Below the pieces are notes generated by a model. That model was given only the letters and a program-made list of their open reading frames with translations. It did no database searches and was not told the DNA's origin. Below, one piece after another: positions 26,113-36,451 of a stretch of DNA of 64,000 nt. A program made the translations under genes and the position numbers. Every line of letters begins with the position of its first letter. The stretch's first letter is position 1. Source of the stretch: Flavipsychrobacter stenotrophus (GTDB taxonomy: Bacteria > Bacteroidota > Bacteroidia > Chitinophagales > Chitinophagaceae); the NCBI RefSeq assembly GCF_002954265.1, contig NZ_PPSL01000006.1, forward strand, positions 248,001 to 312,000. Reading direction: 5' to 3'.

Positions 26113-26664
26113 ATGGATAATACATCAGCAGTCTTACTTGATATACTCAAGTATACTATACCGGCCTTTATAGTACTGATCTCCACCTCATTGATCGTCA
26201 ATAAGTTTCTGGTTTCCCAGACACAGCGCAAGCAACTGTCGCTATTCCAGGATGCGCAGAATATTACCATCGGCTTACGCCTACAGGCGTATGAGCGGTT
26301 GGTACTTTTTATTGAACGTATCAGCCCGCGCCAGTTACTGCCAAGGATCTATGATTCGTCGATGACGGTTATGGAACTGCGTACAGCAATTACGTTCAGC
26401 ATACTTGCAGAGTACGAGCATAACCTTTCTCAACAGATCTATGTATCTAAAGAGGTTTGGGAAACAGTGAAGAACGTAAAGGAGCAGGAAATAAGCATGG
26501 CTAACCAGGTGGCAGGAAGGCTTGACCCCAATGCACCTGCAAAGGAACTCCACAAGATGATAATGGACTATGTGTTGCAGGGCGATTCTCAGCTACCTAC
26601 AGATGTTGCGCTTACTATCATTAATGATGAAGTGAAGAAGGTGATGGCTTATGGATCTTATTAG
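26113..26664 (+). CDS. Membrane-anchored hypothetical protein
   Basis: 183 residues from ATG 26113; the GTG at 26107 overlaps a -7 promoter box and is unlikely. One N-terminal membrane segment (about residues 9-28, YTIPAFIVLISTSLIV) is followed by a helical cytosolic part with LRLQAYERLVLFIERISP and QQIYVSKEVWETVKNVKEQE. It reads like a conserved Bacteroidota family of unknown function. If the promoter call is right, the mRNA has almost no leader. A downstream gene starts 86 bp later and may be co-transcribed. Confidence 0.75.
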   Translation: MDNTSAVLLDILKYTIPAFIVLISTSLIVNKFLVSQTQRKQLSLFQDAQNITIGLRLQAYERLVLFIERISPRQLLPRIYDSSMTVMELRTAITFSILAEYEHNLSQQIYVSKEVWETVKNVKEQEISMANQVAGRLDPNAPAKELHKMIMDYVLQGDSQLPTDVALTIINDEVKKVMAYGSY

Positions 26665-26750
26665 TAAAGAGTAGATAGTAGATAGCCCCCAGTATAAATC
26701 AGAAAGCTGTCATTCAATAAACAGTAACGATTCAAATAGAAGATCACGTA

Positions 26751-28304
26751 ATGGAAGATAAAGTAATTAAGATAGATAGCGGGATAGAGATCAGGCAACT
26801 GTATTGCGACCCGATAAAGATGGATGAGATGCCGGGTGTGTTTCCTTTTACAAGGGGAGTACATGCAGCCATGTATCGTGACAGGTTGTGGACCATGCGC
26901 CAGTATGCGGGTTTCAGTACTGCAGAAGAATCTAATAAGCGCTACCATTTCCTGCTGAGCCAGGGTGTAAGCGGCTTGTCAGTAGCATTCGATCTACCAA
27001 CACAGATAGGATATGATTCTGACCATGCTATGAGCGAAGGTGAAGTAGGCAAGGTTGGGGTGGCAATCGATTCGCTTAGAGATATGGAGATCCTCTTTAA
27101 GGATATAAAGCTTGCGGACATATCAACTTCAATGACCATCAATTCTACCGGCTTTATATTGCTGGCTTTATACATCGCCCTTGCAAAGAAACAAGGAGCG
27201 GATATAAAGAAGATATCAGGTACTATTCAAAATGATATCCTGAAAGAATACGCGGCACGTGGCACTTACATATACCCGCCTACGCCATCAATGCGTATCA
27301 TTACCGACATATTTGAGTATTGTAGTAAAGAAGTACCTAAGTGGAATACCATTTCTATATCTGGGTATCATATACGTGAAGCTGGAGCTAATGCGGTGCA
27401 GGAACTTGCCTTTACATTGGCCAATGGAAAGGCCTATCTGCAGGCCGCTATTACTAAAGGGTTGGACATAAATGTGTTTGCCCAGCGCTTGTCATTCTTC
27501 TTTAATGCACACAACAACATATTTGAAGAAGTAGCTAAGTTCAGGGCGGCAAGGCGCATGTGGGCTAATATCACCAAAGATCTTGGCGCAACTGATCCAC
27601 GCGCGCAGATGCTGCGTTTCCATACGCAGACAGGTGGCAGCACCTTGACGGCACAGCAGCCAGAAAACAACATCGTTCGTGTAGCATTGCAGGGATTGTC
27701 GGCGGTATTAGGTGGCACGCAGTCTTTGCATACCAATGGATATGACGAGGCGCTATCTTTGCCTACTGAAAGGGCCGCAGCTATTGCGCTACGCACCCAG
27801 CAGATACTGGCTTATGAAAGCGGTGCTACTGATACAGTAGATCCACTTGCCGGGTCTTTTTATGTAGAAGCACTTACCAATGAGATAGAAGCCGCCGCAT
27901 GGAAACTAATCGAGAAGATAGATGGCATGGGCGGTGCAGTTAAAGCCATAGAGCACCACTTCATGCAGGACGAGATAGCCCGTTCGGCTTATGCCTATAA
28001 TAAAGCGATAGAAGATAAGAGCAAGATAATAGTAGGTGTAAATAAGTTTACCGCAAAGGAAAATAACGATACGCCTTTATTGAAGATAGATGACTCTATC
28101 CGCCAGGTACAAACAGACAAACTGAACAAGCTACGTGCTGAGCGTGACAATGAAAAAGCAAAGGCTTGCCTGGAAGCGATCCGTAAGACAGCTAATGGAA
28201 CTGACAACCTTATGCCATTTGTTATAGACGCAGTAGAGCACTTGTGTACACTTGGCGAAATAGCAGATACACTCCGCGATGTGTGGGGAGAATTTAAGGG
28301 ATAA
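26751..28304 (+). CDS. Methylmalonyl-CoA mutase-type catalytic subunit without B12 domain
   Basis: 517 residues, all within the TIM-barrel acyl-CoA mutase domain: [25 protein letters not shown] (CoA and substrate region), [45 protein letters not shown] and [11 protein letters not shown]. The C-terminal cobalamin-binding domain (DxHxxG) of full-length mutases is missing, so it needs a separate B12-binding partner, which is not in this window, or belongs to a related acyl-CoA mutase subfamily. It would interconvert methylmalonyl- and succinyl-CoA or a similar acyl pair. A terminator at 28331-28356 follows. Confidence 0.9.
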   Translation: MEDKVIKIDSGIEIRQLYCDPIKMDEMPGVFPFTRGVHAAMYRDRLWTMRQYAGFSTAEESNKRYHFLLSQGVSGLSVAFDLPTQIGYDSDHAMSEGEVGKVGVAIDSLRDMEILFKDIKLADISTSMTINSTGFILLALYIALAKKQGADIKKISGTIQNDILKEYAARGTYIYPPTPSMRIITDIFEYCSKEVPKWNTISISGYHIREAGANAVQELAFTLANGKAYLQAAITKGLDINVFAQRLSFFFNAHNNIFEEVAKFRAARRMWANITKDLGATDPRAQMLRFHTQTGGSTLTAQQPENNIVRVALQGLSAVLGGTQSLHTNGYDEALSLPTERAAAIALRTQQILAYESGATDTVDPLAGSFYVEALTNEIEAAAWKLIEKIDGMGGAVKAIEHHFMQDEIARSAYAYNKAIEDKSKIIVGVNKFTAKENNDTPLLKIDDSIRQVQTDKLNKLRAERDNEKAKACLEAIRKTANGTDNLMPFVIDAVEHLCTLGEIADTLRDVWGEFKG

Positions 28305-28330
28305 CACGCTTTCAAATTCTGACTGATACA

Positions 28331-28356
28331 ATGCCATAGACACCAGTCTATGGCAT
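28331..28356 (+). terminator. Terminator after the mutase gene
   Basis: Perfect stem ATGCCATAGA / TCTATGGCAT with CACCAG loop then TTTT. The right arm overlaps the stop codon of the convergent DUF3810 gene. Confidence 0.85.
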
Positions 28357-29424
28357 TTTTAATAAGGTGCGAATAGCCGTATCGCGTAACCGCTTCTTTT
28401 CTAAGAGCCATGCATTAGCGGTAACACTACCATAGCTCCTTATACCCTCTTTCTGTTGCTGCATTTTCAGGTAGCCATCGTATACTGTGTTGCTGTATTG
28501 GTGAGCATCATTATCAGACAATTTCTCACGCGCTTCTATTGTGTCAATATGCGCATGAGTTAGCTTGTTCAATTGACTTTCGAATCGCTGTGCTGTTATA
28601 GAGTCCTTTCTTGAAAGTCGTGCATTAACGTACAACCACAGATTAAGATCAGCAGAGTAATTGAATGAGGGATCACTGCAAGCCGTGCATAATGCATAAG
28701 CCATGAGATTGGCATCGCCCTCGGCTGCAATACCTGCCTGGTGGGCCATTTCATGACTAACTGTAAACGGCAAAAGAAATGCCGGCAGTGTTTTTACTAT
28801 CTGCCCTTCCCCTGTAAATGGATTGAAATAACCATCAATACCTATCCTGTCCATATACCAACCAAATAGTGTTGGTTTAACACCATACAATGTCAACCTG
28901 GCATCGGTATACTGTTGATAATTTGCTACAGATATCTTGTTGATCTCACGAAGCGAATATGATCTGTAAACCGGGGCCAAAGCATTCAACCTGCCCACCA
29001 GCAGGCTATCAAACCTAACAAGATCAAGGGTGTCGTTATGGTCTTTTAATTGCCATGCAGTTCTTAGTGGGGGGTTATAATAGTTGATGCCCCAGCCAAA
29101 TAAAAAAAACAGGTAACCGATAAGTATGGCATTAACAGCATAAAATACCGAGTGTAACAAGCGTTCTTTATTCGCTTTGAAACGCCATATATATTTACCC
29201 CATTTTACAAGCGTAAGCAAAAACCAAATTCCAGCAGCTATGTATAATATATCGCCAAGGCTGAAAGGGAGGAAATGCATGAAGCCGCCCCGCTGGTCCT
29301 GCAGCATAAAATAAGGTATGTGATAAAAGCCGGTAGGAGCAGTAGCTCTTGTGAAAAATAACACGCTCACTATTATTACCAACAATAATACAACAAGCAG
29401 ATATATCTTTCTTTTTAGCTTCAT
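28348..29424 (-). CDS. DUF3810 family membrane protein with HExxH motif
   Basis: 358 residues. Three membrane segments lie in the first about 115 residues (YLLVVLLLVIIVSVLFF, DILYIAAGIWFLLTLV, FYAVNAILIGYLFFLFGWG). An extracytoplasmic domain follows with VSHEMAHQAGIAAEGDANL, a zincin-type HExxH with a downstream Glu that could be the third ligand. This matches the DUF3810 family, which is widespread in Bacteroidota and probably proteolytic, though I know of no demonstrated activity. It is transcribed alone; its end overlaps the terminator of the convergent mutase gene. Confidence 0.88.
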   Translation of the reverse strand: MKLKRKIYLLVVLLLVIIVSVLFFTRATAPTGFYHIPYFMLQDQRGGFMHFLPFSLGDILYIAAGIWFLLTLVKWGKYIWRFKANKERLLHSVFYAVNAILIGYLFFLFGWGINYYNPPLRTAWQLKDHNDTLDLVRFDSLLVGRLNALAPVYRSYSLREINKISVANYQQYTDARLTLYGVKPTLFGWYMDRIGIDGYFNPFTGEGQIVKTLPAFLLPFTVSHEMAHQAGIAAEGDANLMAYALCTACSDPSFNYSADLNLWLYVNARLSRKDSITAQRFESQLNKLTHAHIDTIEAREKLSDNDAHQYSNTVYDGYLKMQQQKEGIRSYGSVTANAWLLEKKRLRDTAIRTLLKMP

Positions 29425-29643
29425 ACGGAGAAATTATTGCTGTTGTTGTTGGCTTATATAAACATGCGATACCTTCGGAATCGACCTCATTTTATTTTGT
29501 GTTGACTACAAACATTTGATGCCTTCAGCATCATGACGTTTAATTACTGCCAATAGTCTTACTCTCTTCGAGACTCCATGACCTTATCGCTCACGTTCCT
29601 GTTGTAGTAATTATTTTAAATTGAATGTAGTAGCTAAAAGTAA

Positions 29644-29672
29644 GAAGAGCCAATGATTTTATCATGGCTCTT
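29644..29672 (-). terminator. Terminator of the giant NHL/Ig gene
   Basis: Stem GAAGAGCCA / TGGCTCTTC with an inner TGAT/ATCA pairing, 33 bp after the stop codon (minus strand). The rest of the 280-bp gap to the DUF3810 start shows nothing recognisable. Confidence 0.7.
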
Positions 29673-29704
29673 CCTTATTCTATTAACAGTATTAACAAAC
29701 CTGT

Positions 29705-32700
29705 TTATCTTGTTATCATTACTTTTTCAGTGTGTGCACCATGCGGCGTAGTAACAGTTACAAAATAAATGCCAGCCGGCTGTTCAAGAAATATATTCGT
29801 CTTATTGTTTGTACTGCATGGCATTTCCATCACCTTGCTACCTATCATATTTGTGATAGATATAGTACCCGGCTCAGTAAAGTCCGATACAATATTCACT
29901 GTGAACGTTGTGCTTGCAGGATTAGGCGAAATGCTTACCTGTCTTACACCACCTATACTGGCATTGATCACACCCGTGGGAATTGTATAGTAGGTCTTTT
30001 GTTTGCAGAACAAATGTTCCGTCATTACCCAATAATATTTTCCGGCAAAGTCGGGGCTTCCGTTAATATAATTGGAGCCTGTCTCTCCTACCAGTATTGT
30101 AGAATCGAGTGTTACTGCATCATCATATCCCCACTGATAAGTAGACATACCAGGCTGAGCAATAAACACACCACCAAAGTAGTCAACTGAAATCGTTTCA
30201 TTAGTATTATTGTCTACAAACACTACGAAGGAATCAAGGCTTCTGCAGCTATAACCGACATTAGAAGTAGCTAAGTAAATAGTTGCAGTACCGGGAGCAG
30301 GGAAGCTGACAAGGCTATACTGATGCCCTGCACCTTGCGCCCATACTGTAGCGCCCTGTGCAAACCAGTCGTAAGTAACTGTGGTATCAGGAACAGATGA
30401 TGTACCGAAATTCTGGAACATGGTACCAGTACACAACCAAGATGGTGACTTAGTTGTAATAACCGGTGGTGGCGGGCCTTGTGGCTGAATAACCAGGTAT
30501 ACGTTTTGTGGCGCGCTGCATCCCGCAGCAGTTAAGGTATAGTTGATAACCGCATTTACAGACGAAGTACCAGAGGTGGTGTAGGTTTCTACTACGTTAC
30601 CTATTCCTGAACCTGAAGCAGGTGAAACACCGGCAACTGCCGGACGTACCCAGGTGTATGTAGTACCCGGTGTAGCGCTTGCAGGCACATAGACAAAAGT
30701 TCTGCCGGCGCAGGTAACCACAGTATCGCTGCTTGACAAAGTAGGAATAGGCTTCACTACAACGGTCACATTCTGCACAGTAGAACAGCCACCGGCGCTA
30801 ACTGCAAATGCATAGATGACGTTAACCGGGAGTGCAGTTGTATTGATCAGAATTTCATTTGGATCACCCGAGCTGCCCGCTGTAGGATTTAAGATACCGG
30901 GAACTGCAGAACGCACCCAATTAAAAGATGCGCCGACGGTAGTACTAGATGGCGTATAGTTAAATAATGTACCGCTACACACTGATGGTGGTGTAAGAGA
31001 ACTATTCAATATCGGGAAAGGATTTACTGTAACGTGATGCACGGCAATATCCGTTCCGCAACTATTAGTGACGGTGTAGCTAATGTTAGCACCACCGGCA
31101 GACAATCCGGTAACAATGCCAGAGGTATTAACGGTAGCGATCAAAGGAGCAGAGCTACTCCAAATGCCACCGGATGCAGTATCTGTTAAAGTAACAGGCG
31201 CGCCTACGCATAGCAATAACGCTCCTGTAATAGTATCTGCAAATGGCAATGGCGCCACGGTAAGCGAAAGGGTTGCGGTATCTGATCCGCAAGTATTACC
31301 AACCACATAGCTGAGTACAATACTTCCCGGCATCAAGGTATTTACATATCCTGTACCATCTACCGTAGCTATGGCAGTATTGCTGCTGCTCCATAAGCCG
31401 CCCGATGAACCAGATGTAGTAAGTGTTACCGGCAGCCCCGAACATACAGTAGACAAGCCGCTAATTGTTCCGGCTGACAATACAGGAATAACAACTACGA
31501 TATGCGAAGCTGTATCGGGATTACAACCGCTTGTTACAATATAATAGACTGTGTCTGTACCCCCTGAAACTGGTGTAACAATACCTGCGGCATCTATTGT
31601 AGCAACGGCAGGATTTCCACTCAACCAATAGCCACCTGTAGCTGTATCTGAAAGGGTAATAGCTGAACCTACACATACTGACCCTGGCCCTGTAATTGTA
31701 CCCGCATCATGCAATGAACTTACGCCAATAGTAATAACAGATGAGGCAATGGCAGTATTGCAGGAATTGCTGACTGTATAGTAAACAGTATCCTGACCTG
31801 TGGTAACTCCAGACACAACTCCTGCTGAAGTAATGGACGCATGTGCATTAGAAACAGACCAGGTACCACCGGCGACTGTGTTCGATAAACTAATAGAATA
31901 CCCCGGACAAACTGTAGTTAGTCCAGTGATAGCACCTGCAGAGAGAACAGGATCGACAGTAATAATATGGGCTGCGGTGTCTGCTCCGCAACTGTTGGAA
32001 AATATATAATAGATAGTATCTACTCCGGGAGCTACTGTAGTAATTACTCCGGCAGCATTGATGGTAGCTATGCCTGTATTCCTACTCATCCAGTTACCAG
32101 TTGTTGCGGTATCTGAGAGTGTAACAGATGACCCAAGACAAACAGCTGAAGGACCAGTGATACTGCCCGCTGCATGTAATGGACTTACTCCTATCGTAAT
32201 TACAGAAGAAGCGACCGCTGTTCCGCATGAGTTGGTAACAGTATACCGTATTGTATCCAACCCACTGGTAACACCTGTAACAAGGCCGATTGAAGTTATT
32301 GTTGCGCGTCCGTTAGTAGCACTCCATGTACCACCTGCACTTGCATCAGTTAAACTGATCGTAGCTGAAGGGCAAACAAAAGTAGCTCCCACAATTGTAC
32401 CCGCCGAAGGAGTATTGCCTACAGTAACAATATGAGTAGTAGTTGCACTACCACAGGTGGCAGTTGTCACTGTATAAGAAATTGTATCAGTACCTGCTGA
32501 CAACCCGGTTACCACTCCACCTGAGGATACTGTCGCCGAAGAATTGGAAACGCTCCAGGATCCACCCGTACTGCCTGAAATTGTGAGTGAAATTGTATTA
32601 GTTGTACAAACAAATGTAGGACCCGACACCGTGCCTGCATTCGGCAATGGCACCACCCTCATAATACGGGATGCTCTTACAGGATTGGGCATTGCGCATA

Positions 32701-34315
32701 CAGCATTTGAAGTAAGAATAGCCGTAACAGTATCTCCATTACTCGGAACATATGAATAAGACGAACCGGTTGCAACGGTTGCCCCCGACACCTTCCACTG
32801 AATGGCGGGCGTGGTGCCACCATTGGTGATAGACGCAGTATAATTAGCAGTAGCTCCAATACAAACTGTATCGCTCGCGGTTAAGATACTTATAGTTGGC
32901 ACTACCACGGGGTTAACCGTCATTGTAATAGTATCTGACTTGGCTAACAGCATACCACCATTTGCCGTATCAATAATAGTGCACGACACCCTGTCGTTGT
33001 TATTTATTGACACAGGATGGAACGTTCTGGAATTAGTACCTGCCGCTACGCCATTAACTTTCCAACGATATTCAAATGAATAATACCCTGTTGTAGTTAC
33101 CGCGGTAAAATTTACTGTATCAGAGGAACAGATAGTGTCATTTGGGCTTACAGTAATACGAAACGTATCAACGTTGAATATCTGCCTGATCCTTCTTCCT
33201 GCGCCGCCGGTAAGTGGTACGTTACCAGGGCCATGATCGGCAATAAACATGTGTCCGGCAGAATCGAAACAAATACCATTTTCACCAAAAAATCTGGTGG
33301 TAGAGCCAATAACAGCACCATCTCCGGTATAGTTGGCCAGCATGGCCGTATTATTGATGCCGGTATAACTGTTTATAATTCCTGCGGGAGTTACCTTACG
33401 TATCTTATTGTTCCCGATATCACAAATATAGAAATTACCGGCAGCGTCCTTTTTCATACATCCCGGAGAATTTAACTTAGCAGCTGTAGCTGGATTTGTA
33501 TCACCACTACTTCCACCAAGAGTAGGGCCCTGACCCGCAAATGGAGTGATAATGCCGGTAGTACTTACTTTACGTACAATATTATTGGCTTGCTCAGAAA
33601 TGTAAACAATACCCGCAGCGTCAACAAACACATCAGAGACGCCCTCCATAAATGCAGCAGTAGCCTGGCCTCCATTACCGCTAAAACCTATGCCACCACC
33701 ACCGGCAAAAAGACTGATCGTAGTTCCGGTTGGATCCAGCTTCCATACCCTATCATTACCATTAGCTATATAAAGATTTCCCGCAGCATCGAATGCCAGA
33801 CCGGAAACAGCACCTAAACGAATGGTAGTAGCAGGACCACCTACCGACGAAACTGTGGCAGGTGCAGGAGGTGGATCACCTGCTATGGTGCTGATAAACC
33901 CAAAAGTATCAACTTTTCTAACGATCTTGTTTGCAGCATCAGCTATATAGAGATTCCCAATACCATCGCACACTAAACCTGCGGGCGATTGTAACTTTGC
34001 ATTAATTGCAGGACCACCATCGCCACTATACCCACCAGACCCAGTACCTGCATAAGTAGTAATGAGCCCATCGGGGCGTATCTTTCGGATCACATTTTTT
34101 CCTGCGTCGGACAAATAAATATTTCCCTTCCAGTCTACGGCAATACCATTAGGTACCAGAAATCGCGCTGAAACACATGGCCCCAAATCCCCATCGCCTG
34201 AGGTTGATGCACCTACGCCGTCTCCGGCTAATGTCCTTATTATCTGCCCATCCACACTAACATAAAAAAAGAGTGCTATTACTAACAGCAAACCCTTCAT
34301 CTGGCTACACCTCAT
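29705..34315 (-). CDS. Giant secreted NHL/Ig-like repeat protein with T9SS signal
   Basis: 1536 residues (ATG at 34313-34315; a second ATG at 34298-34300 also fits). After the signal peptide come about six NHL propeller repeats (to about 370; motifs GYSGDGGPA, NLYIADAANKIVRKV), two Ig/PKD-like segments, and seven Ig-like (Big_2-type) repeats of about 80 residues, each opening with AG(T/S)I(T/S)G..(A/T)VC and carrying a paired Cys (NSCG). Further Ig-like modules and a C-terminal T9SS sorting domain follow (SISPNPASTTFTV ... QPAGIYFVTV). It is probably a surface or released adhesin or binding protein. Units 2-3 and 4-5 of the Ig array resemble each other as a pair, indicating segmental duplication. 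It shares its propeller type with the broken gene at 7303-9670. Confidence 0.88.
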   Translation of the reverse strand: MRCSQMKGLLLVIALFFYVSVDGQIIRTLAGDGVGASTSGDGDLGPCVSARFLVPNGIAVDWKGNIYLSDAGKNVIRKIRPDGLITTYAGTGSGGYSGDGGPAINAKLQSPAGLVCDGIGNLYIADAANKIVRKVDTFGFISTIAGDPPPAPATVSSVGGPATTIRLGAVSGLAFDAAGNLYIANGNDRVWKLDPTGTTISLFAGGGGIGFSGNGGQATAAFMEGVSDVFVDAAGIVYISEQANNIVRKVSTTGIITPFAGQGPTLGGSSGDTNPATAAKLNSPGCMKKDAAGNFYICDIGNNKIRKVTPAGIINSYTGINNTAMLANYTGDGAVIGSTTRFFGENGICFDSAGHMFIADHGPGNVPLTGGAGRRIRQIFNVDTFRITVSPNDTICSSDTVNFTAVTTTGYYSFEYRWKVNGVAAGTNSRTFHPVSINNNDRVSCTIIDTANGGMLLAKSDTITMTVNPVVVPTISILTASDTVCIGATANYTASITNGGTTPAIQWKVSGATVATGSSYSYVPSNGDTVTAILTSNAVCAMPNPVRASRIMRVVPLPNAGTVSGPTFVCTTNTISLTISGSTGGSWSVSNSSATVSSGGVVTGLSAGTDTISYTVTTATCGSATTTHIVTVGNTPSAGTIVGATFVCPSATISLTDASAGGTWSATNGRATITSIGLVTGVTSGLDTIRYTVTNSCGTAVASSVITIGVSPLHAAGSITGPSAVCLGSSVTLSDTATTGNWMSRNTGIATINAAGVITTVAPGVDTIYYIFSNSCGADTAAHIITVDPVLSAGAITGLTTVCPGYSISLSNTVAGGTWSVSNAHASITSAGVVSGVTTGQDTVYYTVSNSCNTAIASSVITIGVSSLHDAGTITGPGSVCVGSAITLSDTATGGYWLSGNPAVATIDAAGIVTPVSGGTDTVYYIVTSGCNPDTASHIVVVIPVLSAGTISGLSTVCSGLPVTLTTSGSSGGLWSSSNTAIATVDGTGYVNTLMPGSIVLSYVVGNTCGSDTATLSLTVAPLPFADTITGALLLCVGAPVTLTDTASGGIWSSSAPLIATVNTSGIVTGLSAGGANISYTVTNSCGTDIAVHHVTVNPFPILNSSLTPPSVCSGTLFNYTPSSTTVGASFNWVRSAVPGILNPTAGSSGDPNEILINTTALPVNVIYAFAVSAGGCSTVQNVTVVVKPIPTLSSSDTVVTCAGRTFVYVPASATPGTTYTWVRPAVAGVSPASGSGIGNVVETYTTSGTSSVNAVINYTLTAAGCSAPQNVYLVIQPQGPPPPVITTKSPSWLCTGTMFQNFGTSSVPDTTVTYDWFAQGATVWAQGAGHQYSLVSFPAPGTATIYLATSNVGYSCRSLDSFVVFVDNNTNETISVDYFGGVFIAQPGMSTYQWGYDDAVTLDSTILVGETGSNYINGSPDFAGKYYWVMTEHLFCKQKTYYTIPTGVINASIGGVRQVSISPNPASTTFTVNIVSDFTEPGTISITNMIGSKVMEMPCSTNNKTNIFLEQPAGIYFVTVTTPHGAHTEKVMITR

Positions 34316-34351
34316 CTTATATATTATTTATCCGACCTGAATTGTTACTTA

Positions 34352-34384
34352 CAAATATAATTCATCAGCAATTACCAGTCAAAA
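34352..34384 (-). promoter_or_regulatory. Promoter of the giant NHL/Ig gene (-33 TTTTG, -7 TATATTTG)
   Basis: On the minus strand, TTTTG (34380-34384) and TATATTTG (34352-34359) are separated by 20 bp, matching the Bacteroidota -33/-7 layout. The predicted transcript start is near 34346. Confidence 0.65.
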
Positions 34385-34391
34385 CAAAAAT

Positions 34392-34410
34392 GGGTCGCAA
34401 TAAGCGACCC
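34392..34410 (-). terminator. Terminator of the lipoprotein gene
   Basis: Stem GGGTCGC / GCGACCC with TTATT loop, then ATTTTTGTTTT on the minus strand. Confidence 0.8.
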
Positions 34411-34467
34411 GTTTTATGAAATGACATTGAAAAAATGTTTTTTTATGAACATCTTAATGAGAGTACA

Positions 34468-34980
34468 TTATATCTTCTTTACATACCCAAAGACATAAGA
34501 TGTGGAATCAGGTAAAGCGTGAATGACCCTGATCTGATTATTGGCTGCTCTATCATTTGTAGTACGGAACAGTATCACTACATCATTATTAAGAAAATCA
34601 TGTAACAAGTAACCTCTTACAGAATCGTGTATCGGGTATGCAGAAAAGACCAATGCATTAGGGATCTGCGCCCAGTTAATGTTATAGTCAAAGCTGGTAT
34701 TGATAGCGTAAGTGATCGTATCAGGGTAAGTGTGTGAAAGAAAGTCATAACGGTTCTTAACCTCAGACACTGTACCATTTGAGCGGAACAAAACCCTATC
34801 TGAATCAACAGTGGTAACACCGCCTACAGTACGCTCAAAAAAGAATAAGTAAGTTTTATTATAAGACAGGTTCATACTATCTATAGCCTGTCCGTAACCT
34901 GAAACAGTACGCGTGTTATCTGCCTTTTTACAAGCCAGAAAAGCACTAAATAAACAGCAGAGCAGCAGTATTTTTTTCAT
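34468..34980 (-). CDS. Hypothetical lipoprotein
   Basis: 170 residues from the ATG at 34978-34980; an earlier in-frame ATG seven codons upstream would give an atypical N-terminus. It has a lipoprotein signal MKKILLLCCLFSAFLACKK with lipobox AFLAC. The mature domain (about 150 residues) has alternating beta-type segments (TYLFFFERTVGGV, RVLFRSNGTVSEV, DVVILFRTTNDRA), with no family I recognise. It is monocistronic with its own terminator and probably anchored in the outer membrane or exported to the surface. Confidence 0.75.
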   Translation of the reverse strand: MKKILLLCCLFSAFLACKKADNTRTVSGYGQAIDSMNLSYNKTYLFFFERTVGGVTTVDSDRVLFRSNGTVSEVKNRYDFLSHTYPDTITYAINTSFDYNINWAQIPNALVFSAYPIHDSVRGYLLHDFLNNDVVILFRTTNDRAANNQIRVIHALPDSTSYVFGYVKKI

Positions 34981-35107
34981 TGAAACGCAATTATCAGGCA
35001 ATATACTTATTTAATAGACAAAATTCAAAATTCAGCAAACCAAAGTGCGATGAGCTTGAACTTGCAGGACAAACATTATGAATTATTAAAACATGACAAG
35101 GCAAAAA

Positions 35108-35136
35108 AAGTGGATGATCTTCACGACCATCCACTT
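35108..35136 (-). terminator. Terminator of icd
   Basis: Stem AAGTGGATG / CATCCACTT, loop of 11 nt, followed on the minus strand by TTTTTTG. Confidence 0.8.
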
Positions 35137-35143
35137 AAAAATA

Positions 35144-36370
35144 TTATCCCAATTTAGCTTTTAGGTTTTCGTTAATTGCATCAAGGAATTCCTCTGTATA
35201 CAAGTAGTCTTTACCATGGCTCACTTTATTACCATGAATGCAAACCGCAAGATCCTTTGTCATCTTACCGCTTTCTACGGTATCAATACAAACCTGCTCC
35301 AGTGTGTTGGCAAAATGTATGAGATCCTGATTATCATCCAGCTTACCACGGAAAGCCAGACCACGAGTCCATGCAAAAATAGATGCAATAGGATTTGTAG
35401 ATGTTGGATTACCCTTCTGGTGCTCACGATAGTGACGCGTAACGGTACCATGCGCCGCTTCAGCTTCCATGGTCTTGCCGTCAGGAGTGATCAATACTGA
35501 AGTCATTAGTCCAAGAGAACCGAAACCTTGTGCAACAGTATCGCTTTGTACATCACCATCATAGTTCTTACAAGCCCATACAAAGTTACCATGCCACTTA
35601 AGAGCGCTCGCTACCATGTCATCGATCAACCTGTGTTCGTAAGTAATGTTAGCTTTTTCGAATTCCGCCTTGAATTCTTTCTGATAGATGTCTTCAAAGA
35701 TATCTTTGAAACGACCATCATACTTTTTCAGGATAGTATTCTTTGTAGAAAGGTACAAAGGCCAACCCTTAGACAAAGCAAGGTTGAAGCAAGAGCGGGC
35801 AAAACCAATAATAGACTCATCTGTATTGTACATAGCCAATGCTACGCCGTCTCCCTTGAAATTGTATACTTCGTGCTCAATGGTCTGACCATCTTCACCT
35901 TCAAATTTGATAGTAAGCTTACCCTTTCCTTTTACTACGAAATCTGTAGCACGGTACTGGTCACCAAATGCATGACGACCTATACAGATAGGTGCGGTCC
36001 AGTTAGGAACCAATCGAGGAATGTTTGACATAACGATAGGCTCGCGGAAAACAGTACCATCAAGGATGTTACGGATAGTGCCGTTAGGGCTCTTCCACAT
36101 CTGCTTCAGGCCAAATTCTTTTACACGCTCTTCATCAGGAGTAATTGTAGCACACTTTATACCAACACCATATTTCTTTATAGCATTAGCTGAGTCGATA
36201 GTTACCTGGTCGTTGGTCTCATCTCTGTACTCCATACCCAGATCGTAATATTTGATATCGAGGTCCAGATAAGGGAGAATCAGCTTCTCCTTAATGTACT
36301 TCCAGATTATCCGGGTCATCTCATCTCCATCCAGTTCTACCACCGGATTCGCTACTTTAATTTTAGCCAT
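35144..36370 (-). CDS. NADP-dependent isocitrate dehydrogenase (eukaryote-like type)
   Basis: 408 residues. Converts isocitrate to 2-oxoglutarate with NADP in the citric-acid cycle. It is of the homodimeric subfamily related to mitochondrial and cytosolic IDH1/2 rather than E. coli Icd: [15 protein letters not shown] at the N-terminus, [12 protein letters not shown] (substrate-binding Ser and Asn), [13 protein letters not shown], the metal-site DD region, and [16 protein letters not shown] for coenzyme binding. Length fits this subfamily (about 405-415). It is monocistronic: -7 element TACATTTG at 36423-36430 and its own terminator. Confidence 0.96.
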   Translation of the reverse strand: MAKIKVANPVVELDGDEMTRIIWKYIKEKLILPYLDLDIKYYDLGMEYRDETNDQVTIDSANAIKKYGVGIKCATITPDEERVKEFGLKQMWKSPNGTIRNILDGTVFREPIVMSNIPRLVPNWTAPICIGRHAFGDQYRATDFVVKGKGKLTIKFEGEDGQTIEHEVYNFKGDGVALAMYNTDESIIGFARSCFNLALSKGWPLYLSTKNTILKKYDGRFKDIFEDIYQKEFKAEFEKANITYEHRLIDDMVASALKWHGNFVWACKNYDGDVQSDTVAQGFGSLGLMTSVLITPDGKTMEAEAAHGTVTRHYREHQKGNPTSTNPIASIFAWTRGLAFRGKLDDNQDLIHFANTLEQVCIDTVESGKMTKDLAVCIHGNKVSHGKDYLYTEEFLDAINENLKAKLG

Positions 36371-36422
36371 TATTATGTGTGTTTATATTATCAGTTGATA
36401 TAATGTTCTGTTTAGAACTGCC

Positions 36423-36430
36423 CAAATGTA
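36423..36430 (-). promoter_or_regulatory. -7 element (TACATTTG) of icd
   Basis: Exact match on the minus strand; predicted transcript start near 36417, leader about 47 nt. Confidence 0.5.
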
Positions 36431-36451
36431 GGGAGTTTTTTAAAATAAAGA

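Noticed and set aside
29705-34315. Possible CRISPR or tandem DNA repeat signal
   Set aside because: The periodicity is protein-level (NHL and Ig-like units) with no identical short repeats and spacers.
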